64,000 nt of DNA, from positions 119,854 to 183,853 of the forward strand of contig JAZKAR010000006.1 in assembly GCA_040389065.1 (NCBI GenBank). The letters run 5' to 3'. The stretch comes from JAZKAR01 sp040389065. Lineage in GTDB: Bacteria; Pseudomonadota; Gammaproteobacteria; Burkholderiales; Casimicrobiaceae. The position numbers were made by a program, and so were the translations under genes. The notes under the pieces were generated by a model, which was given only the letters and a program-made list of their open reading frames with translations, made no database searches and was not told the DNA's origin. Positions 33,865 to 43,951 of this stretch are shown here, piece after piece. The number at the start of each line of letters is the position of its first letter. The first letter of the stretch is position 1.

Positions 33865-36405
33865 TTAAACTTTTCCAAATGTATCTGGTTTATGATTGCT
33901 AACAATTTTTTCAAAGACATCTACGGGTACAGGAGGGTTAAAATAATACCCTTGCATTTCATCGCAGCCATAAAGTTTTAATTCTTTCAGTTGGCTTATT
34001 TCTTCTACGCCTTCTGCAATCACATTTAAATCAAGATTATGGGCGATTTCAATCATTGATCGAATCAGCATAGCATCTTTAGGGCTATGAACAATATCGC
34101 GCACAAAAACACGATCAAGTTTTAAATGGTCAACAGGCAGTTCTTTTAAATAAGATAAGTTGGAATAGCCTGTTCCAAAATCATCAATCGCTAGTTTTAA
34201 ACCCATTGCTTTCAGGTTTTGCAAAAGCTGAATCATTTGCTTTGGGTTTACCATTGAAGCGCTTTCTGTGATTTCTAACTCTAGATATTGAGGCTCAAGC
34301 CCTGTTTCTTTTAAGATTTGCTCAAGTTCATTTTCAAGGCCAGGGCGAATTAATTGCTGTACAGATAAATTAACTGATATGCGTAAGAAGGGTAGCCCTT
34401 GCTCTTGCCATAATTTCGCCTGGGTGCATGCTGTGCGAATCACCCATTTTCCAATAGGAACAATCAACCCAGTTTCTTCTGCTAAAGGGATAAAACGCAG
34501 AGGAGGTACCAAACCAAGCGTAGGGTGGTTCCAACGAATTAATGCTTCGGCTCCTACAATATGACCAGTTTTAAGGTTTAATAAAGGTTGATAGTGCAAC
34601 ATCAGTTCTTGGCGTTCAATGGCATGATGTAAGCGTGATTCCATCACTAAATGTTCATTTACTCTGGCGTGCATTTCTTTTGAATACTGCTGAACGCCGC
34701 CTGGCTCAAGTAATTTTGCCTGATACATTGCACTATCAGCATGTTTAAGAAGTGTAACTGCGTCATCACCATCATTAGGATAGTTGCTAACACCAATACT
34801 GGCGCTGATAGTGATTTCATGATTATTTAATATGTTGGGAGATGAAATGGCTTCTATTAAACGATTTATGAATTTAAAAACCATCGCTTCTTCTGAGATG
34901 CGCCCCATCACGATCACAAACTCATCGCCTCCTAATCGGGCAAGCGTATCGCTTTTTCGCAGGCAGGCCGCCATTTTTTCAGCAATAGTCTTTAATAATG
35001 AGTCTCCTACATCATGCCCCAATGTATCATTCACATACTTAAAGCGATCTAAATCTAAGAATATAATATACACCGATTGGTTGAGCCGCTCAGCCATATT
35101 AATTTCGTTTTCAATGCGATCACTGAGTAATAAACGATTAGGTAACCCCGTTAATGCATCATGGAGCGCCTGTTTGAGAAGCTGTTCTTCATAATGTTTA
35201 TGCTTAGTAATATCATGAATAACGGTTTGAACCGCAAGTTGGCCTTTATGGTAAAAAATAGCTTGGCTCATTTCAACATTTACGGTACTGCCATCACACC
35301 GAAATAATTTACATTCAAACATTCGTTTATTATGCGGAGATTTTTTTAAATGCTCTTTGATAATAATATGCCATTCTGGGGGAATAAAATGGATGACAGA
35401 TTTATCATAAATATCTTGAGGGGTTTTTGCCTGCAATAGCGTAAGCGTACTGTCATTAAAAAAAGTTATTTTTTGATCAACCTCTACAATAATTGCATCG
35501 GGTAGCATTTCTACCAATTGGCGGTATCGCTGTTCATTATTCAGTGCTTCACGTTCTGCTAAAAGCCGTTCTTGAATTTCATGGTTTAATTCTGTAATTA
35601 CTTCTTCTTTTTCAGCTATTTTTTGTGCCAAGGCTTGGGTACGATTATCAACTAAAATTTCTAAATTCGCTTTATGTTTTTCAATTTCTTCATAATCTCG
35701 TTTAATAGAATTTGCCATAATATTAAAGGCTGAAACGACAACATCTAGCTCATCGGGATGCTTAGTTGGAGGTCTGCTTAGTACCAATATTTTATCTAAA
35801 TGTTTTAGGTCAAGCATGCGTGCATACGCTGCTACTGTAGATAAATGTTGGCTTACCAAGTAATTAAAAATAAATAAAGAAAAAATGGCAACAAGCGTTG
35901 TTTTGGCAGTTTGTGAGCCGAGAATAATAAAAGCTTTATTTCTAATTTCGGTGTAAATTCGTTCTACACTGGCTGTAACGACAAGCGTTCCTAAAAAAAC
36001 CTTAGCGGCAGAAGCATCTTTTTTATATTCAATAGGAAATGCTTGCGTAACAACAAGGGCGTTATTTACTTGCTCAGCGCCTGCTTTTTCAATCATTTTT
36101 CCTTCGGCATCTTTAAGCTGTACGCTTACAATATCAGGAAGAGAAGCAATGCCTTGAATTTGAGTATGCGTCTGCTGAGTATCAACATTCCATAAAGAGT
36201 CTGCCAGGGTTCTAGGGTAGGATCGCTTAATATCCACCATACGTAACTCAATGCCTGACATGTTATGCCGGTAATCTACAAATAATTGCACGGCTGTGGC
36301 TACGCAGGCTAAGCATGTACTGGAAAATAAAATAGCGGTTAATACACGATTCCCTAATGGGTTTTCTCGTGCATATCGGGTGAACGATTTAAGCATTTTT
36401 CGCAT
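33865..36405 (-). CDS. Membrane GGDEF-EAL cyclic di-GMP enzyme with PAS domain
   Basis: An 846-aa protein anchored by two membrane helices (about 20-42 and 160-183) around a ~115-residue periplasmic loop. A HAMP-like/coiled-coil region (190-280) and a PAS domain (290-405) follow. The GGDEF motif is intact at 492-496 with an inhibitory RxxD site at 483-486. The EAL domain retains Glu620, Asn679, Glu711, Asp741/Asp742, Lys762 and Glu798, so both cyclase and phosphodiesterase activity are possible. It lies 29 bp downstream of a periplasmic binding-protein gene on the same strand, which suggests that protein senses the ligand for this enzyme. Confidence 0.94.
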   Translation of the reverse strand: MRKMLKSFTRYARENPLGNRVLTAILFSSTCLACVATAVQLFVDYRHNMSGIELRMVDIKRSYPRTLADSLWNVDTQQTHTQIQGIASLPDIVSVQLKDAEGKMIEKAGAEQVNNALVVTQAFPIEYKKDASAAKVFLGTLVVTASVERIYTEIRNKAFIILGSQTAKTTLVAIFSLFIFNYLVSQHLSTVAAYARMLDLKHLDKILVLSRPPTKHPDELDVVVSAFNIMANSIKRDYEEIEKHKANLEILVDNRTQALAQKIAEKEEVITELNHEIQERLLAEREALNNEQRYRQLVEMLPDAIIVEVDQKITFFNDSTLTLLQAKTPQDIYDKSVIHFIPPEWHIIIKEHLKKSPHNKRMFECKLFRCDGSTVNVEMSQAIFYHKGQLAVQTVIHDITKHKHYEEQLLKQALHDALTGLPNRLLLSDRIENEINMAERLNQSVYIIFLDLDRFKYVNDTLGHDVGDSLLKTIAEKMAACLRKSDTLARLGGDEFVIVMGRISEEAMVFKFINRLIEAISSPNILNNHEITISASIGVSNYPNDGDDAVTLLKHADSAMYQAKLLEPGGVQQYSKEMHARVNEHLVMESRLHHAIERQELMLHYQPLLNLKTGHIVGAEALIRWNHPTLGLVPPLRFIPLAEETGLIVPIGKWVIRTACTQAKLWQEQGLPFLRISVNLSVQQLIRPGLENELEQILKETGLEPQYLELEITESASMVNPKQMIQLLQNLKAMGLKLAIDDFGTGYSNLSYLKELPVDHLKLDRVFVRDIVHSPKDAMLIRSMIEIAHNLDLNVIAEGVEEISQLKELKLYGCDEMQGYYFNPPVPVDVFEKIVSNHKPDTFGKV

Positions 36406-36434
36406 CCATATCGATTACTCTTCCCGATCATCCA

Positions 36435-38486
36435 TTATTTGATATACCCTGAATTTTTCATTTGCAGCAAGGTTTTTTCCTGTGCTTTCATTAAAGCCTG
36501 CTGAATAGACTGCTCGCCTTGCATGGCTTTGGCGACCTCTAAACCTACCTGATGACCAATAGCTGGAAACTCAGGAATACTTACATACTGAATGCCTAAA
36601 TAAGGTTTAGGTTTTAAGGTTGAATCTTTAATATTGGCATGCTCTACGGCATTTAATACAAACTTGGCAAAGGGCGCAGCTTTCAGATAATTTTCATTTT
36701 TATAGGTAGATAATCGGGTACCGGGGGGTACTTGAACCCACCCGTAGTTTTTTGCAACTGTATGAATATAGCCTTTTGATGTTGCCCATGAAATAAACTG
36801 GGTGGCTTCTTTTTTATGACTGGATGTGTTGGGAATAGCCAGGCCCCATCCCCATAACCATGCCGCTCCTTTGCTAGTAACTTGCGCTGGCGCTTTTACA
36901 TACCCTAATTGATTCCATACCTTTGATTGTTTGGGGTCAAAAAGCATGCCTGCTGCTACGGTGGCATCAATCCACATACCGCATTTTCCATTTAGGAAAA
37001 GCTGTAAATTTTCATTGAATCCATTTTGAGTAAGATTGGGTGGGCCATACTGAGTCATTAACTGTTTGTAAAAATTCAGTGCTTTTTCCCAAGGTGCAGA
37101 GTTAAGTTCAGGATTCCATTGCTCATCAAACCACCGACCTCCAAATGCATTTGCCAGTGTTGTTAGAAAAGCCATGTTTTCTCCCCATCCTGCTTTTCCA
37201 CGTAAACATACACCATATACCCCTGTTTCAGGATGATGGATTTTTGAAGCAAATTTCATAACATCTTCATACGTAGGTGATTCAGGCATTGTGATACCAG
37301 CTTTAGAAAACAAATCTTTTCGGTAAAACATCATGGAACTTTCTGCATAAAAGGGAAGCGCAAAGAGCTGCCCCTCATATGAAAAACCTGCACGTACAGT
37401 AGGTAAGATATCATTTAAATCATAATTATCTTGAAGGCTGAGTGGCATCAACCATTTTTGTTTGGCCCAAATAGGGGCTTCATACGTACCAATGGTCATG
37501 ATATCGAATTGACCATCAGCAATCGCTAAATCGCTTAAGAGTCGAAGGCGTAATGTGTTTTCATCTAATACGCGCCATTCCAGCTCAATATCAGGGTGAT
37601 CTTTTTCAAACGCGTTTGAGAGCGTTTGCATGATTTTCATATCATTATTGTTAACAGTTCCAATTGTTAGGTGCGTTTTGTTATGTGCTTCTTTTTTTTG
37701 TGTAAATAACCCATGCTTTTTAAGAATTTTTTCTAATGTGCCATCACGCGTAATTTTATCCAGCCCTGCATTAAACGCGTCTGCAAGTTGCTGAGAATGT
37801 TTTAATCTGCTGGAAAACCCAATAAAAAAATCTCTTTCAGCCAATGGAGGCGCCATAAACTCAAAATTTCCAATTAAATGAGGAAGCTGACTGGTGATTA
37901 AATCAGCTGCAGTATATTTATCAATCAGCGCGAACTGAATGCGACCTAAGTTTAATTTATCTAGATTTTGAACATCGGTACTGACCATTTGCTTATCGAG
38001 AAAGGAGGCATTGTCTATCATAGGCAAACTTATGCCTCCCCGTACCATGCCTACCGAATAACCTTTTAATGATGCTAAAAACGAATGACTGCTTTCACGT
38101 TCTTTAGCAGAAGAGTGGAGCTGCAACGATTTTTTCTTAAGTAGGCCAATAATGTCGCCCGGGAATGGTTTCGAATAGATAAAGCTGCTTGATATTTTAG
38201 GATCTATCTCTTTGAAAAGAGGCAAAGCGCCATCTACTTTTCCTTCTTGAGCAAGTTTTAGTGTGCGTGCCCAGGGATAAAACTCGATATTGACACGGTA
38301 TCCTTGCCGAGCGAGTGCAGTTGTCACCAATTCTGCTACATAACCATTTTGAGATAATGATTTGCCAATGTAAGGTATACGTTCACCTGTAGCCAATGTA
38401 ATTACTTGCTCTGCCGATGCACACTTTATATATAAGATATAAGAAATCAAAAAAGTAAGACGCGTTATACATTTCAGAAAATACAT
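36435..38486 (-). CDS. Tandem periplasmic solute-binding protein (SBP_bac_3 + SBP_bac_1 fusion)
   Basis: A 683-aa exported protein. Signal peptide 1-25 ends in ASA. Residues 26-265 match a family 3 (polar amino acid) binding protein, including ELVTTALARQGYRVNIEFYPW and GKVDGALPLFKE. Residues ~272-680 match a family 1 (sugar/polyol) binding protein with FEKDHPDIELEWR, ALPFYAESSMMFYRKDLF and WLWGWGLAIPN. The two folds are normally separate proteins. No ABC permease or ATPase gene is nearby; instead a membrane GGDEF-EAL gene follows, so a sensory rather than transport role is likely. Confidence 0.88.
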   Translation of the reverse strand: MYFLKCITRLTFLISYILYIKCASAEQVITLATGERIPYIGKSLSQNGYVAELVTTALARQGYRVNIEFYPWARTLKLAQEGKVDGALPLFKEIDPKISSSFIYSKPFPGDIIGLLKKKSLQLHSSAKERESSHSFLASLKGYSVGMVRGGISLPMIDNASFLDKQMVSTDVQNLDKLNLGRIQFALIDKYTAADLITSQLPHLIGNFEFMAPPLAERDFFIGFSSRLKHSQQLADAFNAGLDKITRDGTLEKILKKHGLFTQKKEAHNKTHLTIGTVNNNDMKIMQTLSNAFEKDHPDIELEWRVLDENTLRLRLLSDLAIADGQFDIMTIGTYEAPIWAKQKWLMPLSLQDNYDLNDILPTVRAGFSYEGQLFALPFYAESSMMFYRKDLFSKAGITMPESPTYEDVMKFASKIHHPETGVYGVCLRGKAGWGENMAFLTTLANAFGGRWFDEQWNPELNSAPWEKALNFYKQLMTQYGPPNLTQNGFNENLQLFLNGKCGMWIDATVAAGMLFDPKQSKVWNQLGYVKAPAQVTSKGAAWLWGWGLAIPNTSSHKKEATQFISWATSKGYIHTVAKNYGWVQVPPGTRLSTYKNENYLKAAPFAKFVLNAVEHANIKDSTLKPKPYLGIQYVSIPEFPAIGHQVGLEVAKAMQGEQSIQQALMKAQEKTLLQMKNSGYIK

Positions 38487-38689
38487 AATTTGGTGTATCC
38501 CATTTTTAAAAAATATTAGATAAAATTTTGTGAAAATGAGAAATAAATGTTATCTTTATTTTCTCCTGAATTATTTAACGGTCAATAAAGGCGGCTTTGT
38601 AATTTATTAAGTTATTGTATTATTGCTTATTATTTTAAATAAAAATATAATTTTTTGAGTGAAATAAAGTAATCTAACTTCAATTCATA

Positions 38690-38762
38690 GCAAAGCAGGC
38701 AGTACAATGAGTTTGGCACGTTGCCAACACACGCTAAGAGAACACAACTGCGTAACTTTTAA
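38690..38762. repeat. Right-half copy of the palindromic repeat
   Basis: Apex-side AGTACAATGAGT, the inner TTGCCAACAC and the end CACAACTGCGTAACTTTTA remain, and the left arm is badly degraded. It follows the last gene of the MoxR operon by 58 bp. The rest of the 333-bp gap shows no other feature. Confidence 0.65.
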
Positions 38763-38819
38763 AGATAACAAGACAGGCGAGTTGGTTGCAAAAACCTAAT
38801 AATAATTATGATAAAATAT

Positions 38820-40124
38820 TTATAACATTCGACTTTGCTTAATGCGTAAATAATATTGAATTAATGAGAGAGGTAAGGCAGAGGGGCTAACGTCGAGTAT
38901 ATGTGTGCCATAGCTTCTCAGCGTTTCAAGAATGTGATGGCGATGATTCAGATAATGATGGGCTGCGGCAAAAGTTAACGCATCCTCAAATTGTTTAATG
39001 TTTATGTTGCTTAAATTCTCAATAGAAGCTTCTTTTAAGCTGGCAATAACAACTACATGGCGCTTACGTAATATATGTACGGCGGCGGTTAACGCCTGAT
39101 GGTCTTCATCGCGCAGATTGGTTAGTAAAATAATGAGAGAGCGTTTATGCAAAACGGTAGCGATCTGTAGAGCAGCTTCTTCGTAATCGGGAGCATTTAA
39201 GCTAGGCTCTAAATCAAAAAATTGCTCCATAATATTAGTTAATACATGGTTTCCTTTTTGCATGGGCACCACGCGTGTTTCATGACCAAAGCTCATGCAC
39301 CCTACGGCATCGCCTTGTTGCAAGGCAACGTTAGCCAGTAGCAGCATGGCATTTAACGCTTCATCAAAATGCGAAAGCGTGCCTTCTTTTGCTCGCATAC
39401 GTTGCCCGCAATCAAGCGCAAAGAAAATATGCTGGTCGCTTTCAGCTTGATGTTCGCGCGCAATGAGTTTTCGCAAGCGAGAAGTCGCTTTCCAGTCTAT
39501 TTGGCGAAGTACATCGCCTTGCTGATAATGACGTAATTGATGAAACTCAAAACCTTGGCCTCGATAGTTGCGAACATGCGCCCCGAGTTGTTTTTTATAA
39601 GAATCAGGAGCTAATACACCGTATTTGGCAATGGAGGCAAAGTTAGGATACACCCTAATTGTTAAAGGTAATGTGATAAAAACTTTGCGTGCAAATAGTT
39701 TCCAGCGTGATTGCAAAAGCAGGTCTAGCCCTGAAAATACAAACTCTCCTCGCGAGTCAAAGCGTATTTGATAATGAGTTTCGATTCCACTTGAGGCCGC
39801 AATAGTGAGAATGAATGGAAGGTGTTGAATACTGCACTTGGATGGAAAATGATCATACAGTTGAATATCAACAGGCCATGAACATGTATTACGAACGGTG
39901 ACTGTTACTGAGCGCCATTCACCAATAGGAATAGTATGCTCAAGGTGCCTGCTAACATGCGGAATGCGCTGTTGGGTTACATGCCAGCTATCATACGCAC
40001 TGCCCGCTAAAATTAAGCCACCTATAGCAATCCAAGCAATTAGCAGTGCTGGTAAAAAAGCAGCGGCTACTGCTAAACAAAACCATAGTAATAAAATGCC
40101 GATAAGGCGCGAGGTTGGCATCAT
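38820..40124 (-). CDS. DUF58 domain protein of the MoxR operon
   Basis: A 434-aa protein with two N-terminal membrane helices (about 9-45), a beta-rich segment and a DUF58/vWA-like domain. The DUF58 signature GQGFEFHQLRHYQQGDVLRQ followed by IDWKATSRL lies around residues 195-225. DUF58 proteins partner MoxR ATPases and are thought to help assemble or activate membrane complexes. Last gene of an eight-gene operon, overlapping the MoxR gene by 4 bp. Confidence 0.92.
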   Translation of the reverse strand: MMPTSRLIGILLLWFCLAVAAAFLPALLIAWIAIGGLILAGSAYDSWHVTQQRIPHVSRHLEHTIPIGEWRSVTVTVRNTCSWPVDIQLYDHFPSKCSIQHLPFILTIAASSGIETHYQIRFDSRGEFVFSGLDLLLQSRWKLFARKVFITLPLTIRVYPNFASIAKYGVLAPDSYKKQLGAHVRNYRGQGFEFHQLRHYQQGDVLRQIDWKATSRLRKLIAREHQAESDQHIFFALDCGQRMRAKEGTLSHFDEALNAMLLLANVALQQGDAVGCMSFGHETRVVPMQKGNHVLTNIMEQFFDLEPSLNAPDYEEAALQIATVLHKRSLIILLTNLRDEDHQALTAAVHILRKRHVVVIASLKEASIENLSNINIKQFEDALTFAAAHHYLNHRHHILETLRSYGTHILDVSPSALPLSLIQYYLRIKQSRML

Positions 40125-41158
40125 TGGCGCGGAACCTCAATCTGCTCAACTAAGCGGCTTAATACTTTGTCAGCAGTATAGCCTTCCATGTATAACGCGG
40201 GTGAAAGCGTAATACGGTGGCGTAAAACAGCATGAGCGACCGATTTTACATCTTCAGGTATCACAAAATTCCGTTGGGCTAGCATAGCGGCAGCACGTGC
40301 TGCACGTACTAACGAAATAGCGCCACGCGGGCCAGCTCCCATGAGTAAGCTTCGATCTTCACGGGTTGCGCGTGTAATGCGTACAGCGTAATCGATGACG
40401 CGTTGATCTACTAAAATGCGCGCTACATACTGTTGGGCAGCAGCAATATCGTGATGCGTCACAATCGTTCGTACCTGATCAACATTCAGTATATTACCCA
40501 TCTTTTCATGCGTAACAGCAGCCACTAATTGTGATTCTTCGGCAGCAGTGGGGTATCCCATAATAATTTTAAGTAGAAAACGATCAAGCTGAGCGTCAGG
40601 TAGCGGATACGTTCCTTCTTGCTCAATCGAGTTTTGGGTGGCCATCACCATAAATGGGCTTGGCAACACAAACGATTGACCTTCAATAGTCACTTGGTTT
40701 TCTTGCATCACTTCTAGTAAGGCAGCTTGGGTTTTTGCAGGTGAGCGGTTAATCTCATCTGCCAATAAAAGATGGGTAAATACAGGGCCTTTACGGATAT
40801 TAAATTCTTGCGTTTTTAAATCATATAGCGCATGCCCTGTTACGTCTGATGGCATTAAGTCTGGCGTAAATTGAATGCGTGAGAAGCCGCCATTAAATGT
40901 TTTGGCTAATGCGCGCATTAATAATGTTTTTCCTAAACCGGGAATGCCCTCTATTAAAATATGCCCACCGGCAAATAAAGCAATAAGCGTATGGTAAACA
41001 GCAGTATCTTGCCCTACTAGTGCATGCGCAATTTCTTGGCGAATATGTTGGGAGAACTGAAAAACCTGTTCCAATGTGTAAGGATGGTTAGCCGATGCAT
41101 CGTGAGAGGAGTCACGAGGGGTTTCTGTTGCGATAAATTCTGAGTGAAACGTGTTCAT
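40121..41158 (-). CDS. MoxR-family AAA+ ATPase
   Basis: A 345-aa AAA+ chaperone-like ATPase. Walker A GIPGLGKT is at 71-78, Walker B ends in Asp134-Glu135 (LLADEINRS), sensor 1 lies in MATQNSIEQ and the arginine-finger region in PDAQLDRFLL. Expected to remodel or mature membrane-associated vWA proteins. Overlaps the flanking DUF58 and DUF4350 genes by 4 bp each, indicating translational coupling. Confidence 0.95.
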   Translation of the reverse strand: MNTFHSEFIATETPRDSSHDASANHPYTLEQVFQFSQHIRQEIAHALVGQDTAVYHTLIALFAGGHILIEGIPGLGKTLLMRALAKTFNGGFSRIQFTPDLMPSDVTGHALYDLKTQEFNIRKGPVFTHLLLADEINRSPAKTQAALLEVMQENQVTIEGQSFVLPSPFMVMATQNSIEQEGTYPLPDAQLDRFLLKIIMGYPTAAEESQLVAAVTHEKMGNILNVDQVRTIVTHHDIAAAQQYVARILVDQRVIDYAVRITRATREDRSLLMGAGPRGAISLVRAARAAAMLAQRNFVIPEDVKSVAHAVLRHRITLSPALYMEGYTADKVLSRLVEQIEVPRQ

Positions 41159-42393
41159 AGGGATGTCCTCAATGCATCTAAGTGTTGAATATCACGTGTA
41201 AAATTTTCTTCTGTACGGTTAAGGTCTGGGTTCATAAGTTTTAGAATAACCGCTACGTCAGATTGTGTTTCTATAGCAATATTGGTTGCCAAATCAGCGG
41301 GGCTAAAGGCATGCCAGTGTGGATAACGGAGTGTGATATCACGTAAAAAAGCTTTTAGGGCAGCGCGATACAGGGTAATGCCAGAGCCGTGCTGCCACAA
41401 AAATTGCCCACTCTTAGTAATGTGCTCTTGCATACTGCGGCGGTTTACATGGTTAGAAGGCGGCATTAAAGGGCCAAAACGCGTATTAACTGACCATATC
41501 CAACTACATAATACAACCCCTAAACTAATGATAATCATCCAACCGTAATGAAATATCCAAACCCATAATGAAGGTATATCCTCACCATAAATCCATGTTA
41601 TTTCAGGGGAGGATGATAATAAGTAATACGTTAGGGCGGCGTGATCGCCTTGTTCAATAACGTAGTGTTTGCTAAAGCGATGATCGGAGAGCGCAGTGAG
41701 CGTGCCTTTTCCTATACGGTAGGCTAAAGCGTGAATGCCGTTAGAGTCTTTTAATGCCCATTGCGCTTGTTTATGAGCATCTTCAAGGTAGTATTGGGTA
41801 TTAAACGCTACTTCTAAGGCATGGTTATCTGGCAGGGTAATGGGTTCTGTAGTCGCAGATGGTAACGATGCTGAGGGCAGTGCAGGGTGAGTACTAGGCT
41901 GTTGTTTGATAGGGGTGAGTGGTAGCTTAGATAGTGACACTGTAACAGGAGGTTTAGAGGAGGTAGCAGTTGGAGTAACTGATGTATTAACAAAAAGTTG
42001 TACCCCTAGATGATCGAGCAGACGATCAGGTTTTCGATTTTTCGCTAGAGAAAGTGAAGAAGCAACGATAAGTAAATGCCCGCCGCGTTGAACCCATTGC
42101 AGCAAAGCATCTGAATGTTCTTGCGTAAGCGAATAGCGGGAGGTAGGTAAAAACAAAGTGGTGCGTTCTGGCGGTAAATCTATATACATGGGTAAAAAAT
42201 GTACGGTAGCGCCAAATTTTTCCATTAATCTACCTGCTGCCAAGTAGGGGTTACTAAGAGCTTTGTCTCCGTATCCTGTTGACGTTTCAACTTCATAAAA
42301 CTCAATATAACGATACCCAATATAGCCGATGCCAATGAAAGCCAATAGAAGTAAAGCATAGATACTATGGCGATAGCTAAATGACTTCATCAT
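41155..42393 (-). CDS. DUF4350 membrane protein
   Basis: A 412-aa protein with an N-terminal helix (about 11-30), a periplasmic DUF4350 domain (DKALSNPYLAAGRLMEKFGA near 42-61; HADALLQW-type segment SDALLQWVQRGGHLLIVAS around 100) and a second helix around 275-300, then a cytosolic tail. A Thr/Pro/Ser-rich insert lies near residues 135-180. Function unknown; constant partner of MoxR/DUF58 operons. Four-base overlaps with both neighbours. Confidence 0.87.
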   Translation of the reverse strand: MMKSFSYRHSIYALLLLAFIGIGYIGYRYIEFYEVETSTGYGDKALSNPYLAAGRLMEKFGATVHFLPMYIDLPPERTTLFLPTSRYSLTQEHSDALLQWVQRGGHLLIVASSLSLAKNRKPDRLLDHLGVQLFVNTSVTPTATSSKPPVTVSLSKLPLTPIKQQPSTHPALPSASLPSATTEPITLPDNHALEVAFNTQYYLEDAHKQAQWALKDSNGIHALAYRIGKGTLTALSDHRFSKHYVIEQGDHAALTYYLLSSSPEITWIYGEDIPSLWVWIFHYGWMIIISLGVVLCSWIWSVNTRFGPLMPPSNHVNRRSMQEHITKSGQFLWQHGSGITLYRAALKAFLRDITLRYPHWHAFSPADLATNIAIETQSDVAVILKLMNPDLNRTEENFTRDIQHLDALRTSL

Positions 42394-43175
42394 AAGATTT
42401 TCACAAACAAACGTTGGTAGTCTTCAACAAGCGTATGAATAGAAGTAGTATGGGGTTGATGGGCATACACTAAACATTGCCAGTGTGCAGTGAGCTGAGA
42501 AAGATACGGATAAAGCGGCGCATGATGTAAAGAAACATACTCAACAATTTCGCGTTCAGTGGCTCCCTGGGCGAGTTTAAGATGATACACCTGGCGCAAA
42601 TCTCTTAAGGTGGCACGATATAACAAGCTTAACGCGGTTGTGGTATCGCCTTGGTTCCATCGCTTAAGCACTTCATCAGTAATATTCAATGGTAAGCTTT
42701 CTTGTGCGAGCGACTTTGTTTTAGATAAAGCGTTACCTTCCTCTATTTTAGACGCGCTAGATTTAGGTACCCACCCCAAATACGGTAACCATCGTTGACG
42801 AAAATAAAAAACGAAAAAACAGCTGACGGCAATGACTAGCCATAATAAAACTTCTGTAAATCGTGACAGCCAAAGCGCAACATTTTTCATCCACTCCATC
42901 ATGTTTTTTGCATCATTTTCATGAGAGGTATTAAAATCAGGAAAGTGAAAAGAGCCTTTCCATCGTACCCGGGTTTCTTTGCGTTTTTCCCCAAATTCAG
43001 GTTGTTGTAATACCTCGTGAAGTTTTTCTTTGGCAGACTTTATGTAGTCAGAGGAGGAGGGTGGTAAAGCAGTAGATTGTAAAACGCTAGATGTTGTAGT
43101 CACCACAAGTGATGGTTCAGAGGAAAACGCTAGGGTTGATATCAGCAAGCCTGCTACTAAACAAAAGCGTTTCAT
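42390..43175 (-). CDS. DUF4129 domain membrane protein
   Basis: A 261-aa protein with an N-terminal signal sequence (ending around FSSEP), a periplasmic segment, one membrane helix around 105-130 and a C-terminal cytosolic DUF4129 domain (LLYRATLRDLRQVYHLKLAQG and TEREIVEYV). Domain function unknown; it belongs to the same MoxR operon and overlaps the DUF4350 gene by 4 bp. Confidence 0.86.
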   Translation of the reverse strand: MKRFCLVAGLLISTLAFSSEPSLVVTTTSSVLQSTALPPSSSDYIKSAKEKLHEVLQQPEFGEKRKETRVRWKGSFHFPDFNTSHENDAKNMMEWMKNVALWLSRFTEVLLWLVIAVSCFFVFYFRQRWLPYLGWVPKSSASKIEEGNALSKTKSLAQESLPLNITDEVLKRWNQGDTTTALSLLYRATLRDLRQVYHLKLAQGATEREIVEYVSLHHAPLYPYLSQLTAHWQCLVYAHQPHTTSIHTLVEDYQRLFVKIL

Positions 43176-43177
43176 GG

Positions 43178-43951
43178 TTAAAGCTCCTGACGCATGCTTA
43201 GGCGTTTAGCTAGTTGGCGGAAGCCAATTTCAATATCCCATGCTTCTAATTCTGTGCGTCTGTTTAAATAGAGCGCGAAACCGCCTGCTACATATAAAGG
43301 TTCGATAAGCAGCATGCTTACACTAAATGCAATCGTTTGTAAGAACATAAACCCAAGCGTTTTTGCGGCAAATAGTGCTTTAAGGCTAAATCCATCAGGG
43401 CGTATTTCTTGAGGAATGAACATAAATACCGAATAAATGAGCGCTGCGGTAAGGCCTGACTCAAAATACGAGCAGGCTAATCCTAGTCGGCTAGCATAAT
43501 AGGCGGTGTCATTGCCTGCTAATACCCGTATTCTACGTTTTCGAGTGTCTTTGTCAGATTTTTCTAGCTGCCATACGGGTAATAAAAATGTGCGCTTCAA
43601 GCTCAAACGGCGCCACGTTAATGCTCCAATAATTCCTGAAGATGTAATATCTGCCCATACATATTTACTATCTTTAATGCCAATTGATTCGCCAAATACT
43701 GCCCGACTTAATACAAAAAGAATAATGCGTTCATAAAGCGGTTTTAGCCACCAGATCAGTAATATGCCACTCCAGGCTTTATCGGGAAAAAACACTATGA
43801 TTAAGGCCGCAACAGCTAATAGAGGTAATAGAACGATACTCCAGGCTGTATAGATCAAATAACAATACTCTTGTACAAGCTTTAATCCTAAATCAATGGC
43901 TTCATAAGGTAAGCGTGGTCGAGTAACGGTACTAAGCGATGTTAGTTTCAC
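43178..43951 (-). CDS. Polytopic membrane protein of the MoxR operon, unnamed family
   Basis: A 257-aa protein from a GTG start with GGGAG 6 nt upstream; this overlaps the SpoIIM-like gene by 20 bp and gives a plausible N-terminus (KLTSLSTVTRPRLPYEAIDLG). A longer frame back to 44074 lacks a ribosome binding site and would overlap the upstream gene far more. About five hydrophobic helices are seen, with ends rich in aromatic and basic residues. I recognise no catalytic motif. In other MoxR operons an unnamed membrane gene occupies the same slot before DUF4129. Confidence 0.75.
   Translation of the reverse strand: MKLTSLSTVTRPRLPYEAIDLGLKLVQEYCYLIYTAWSIVLLPLLAVAALIIVFFPDKAWSGILLIWWLKPLYERIILFVLSRAVFGESIGIKDSKYVWADITSSGIIGALTWRRLSLKRTFLLPVWQLEKSDKDTRKRRIRVLAGNDTAYYASRLGLACSYFESGLTAALIYSVFMFIPQEIRPDGFSLKALFAAKTLGFMFLQTIAFSVSMLLIEPLYVAGGFALYLNRRTELEAWDIEIGFRQLAKRLSMRQEL

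Noticed and set aside
36435..38486. Two separate binding-protein genes joined by a frameshift
   Set aside because: The frame is continuous with a single signal peptide at the N-terminus. The second domain follows the first without its own signal sequence, so a true fusion is the better reading.
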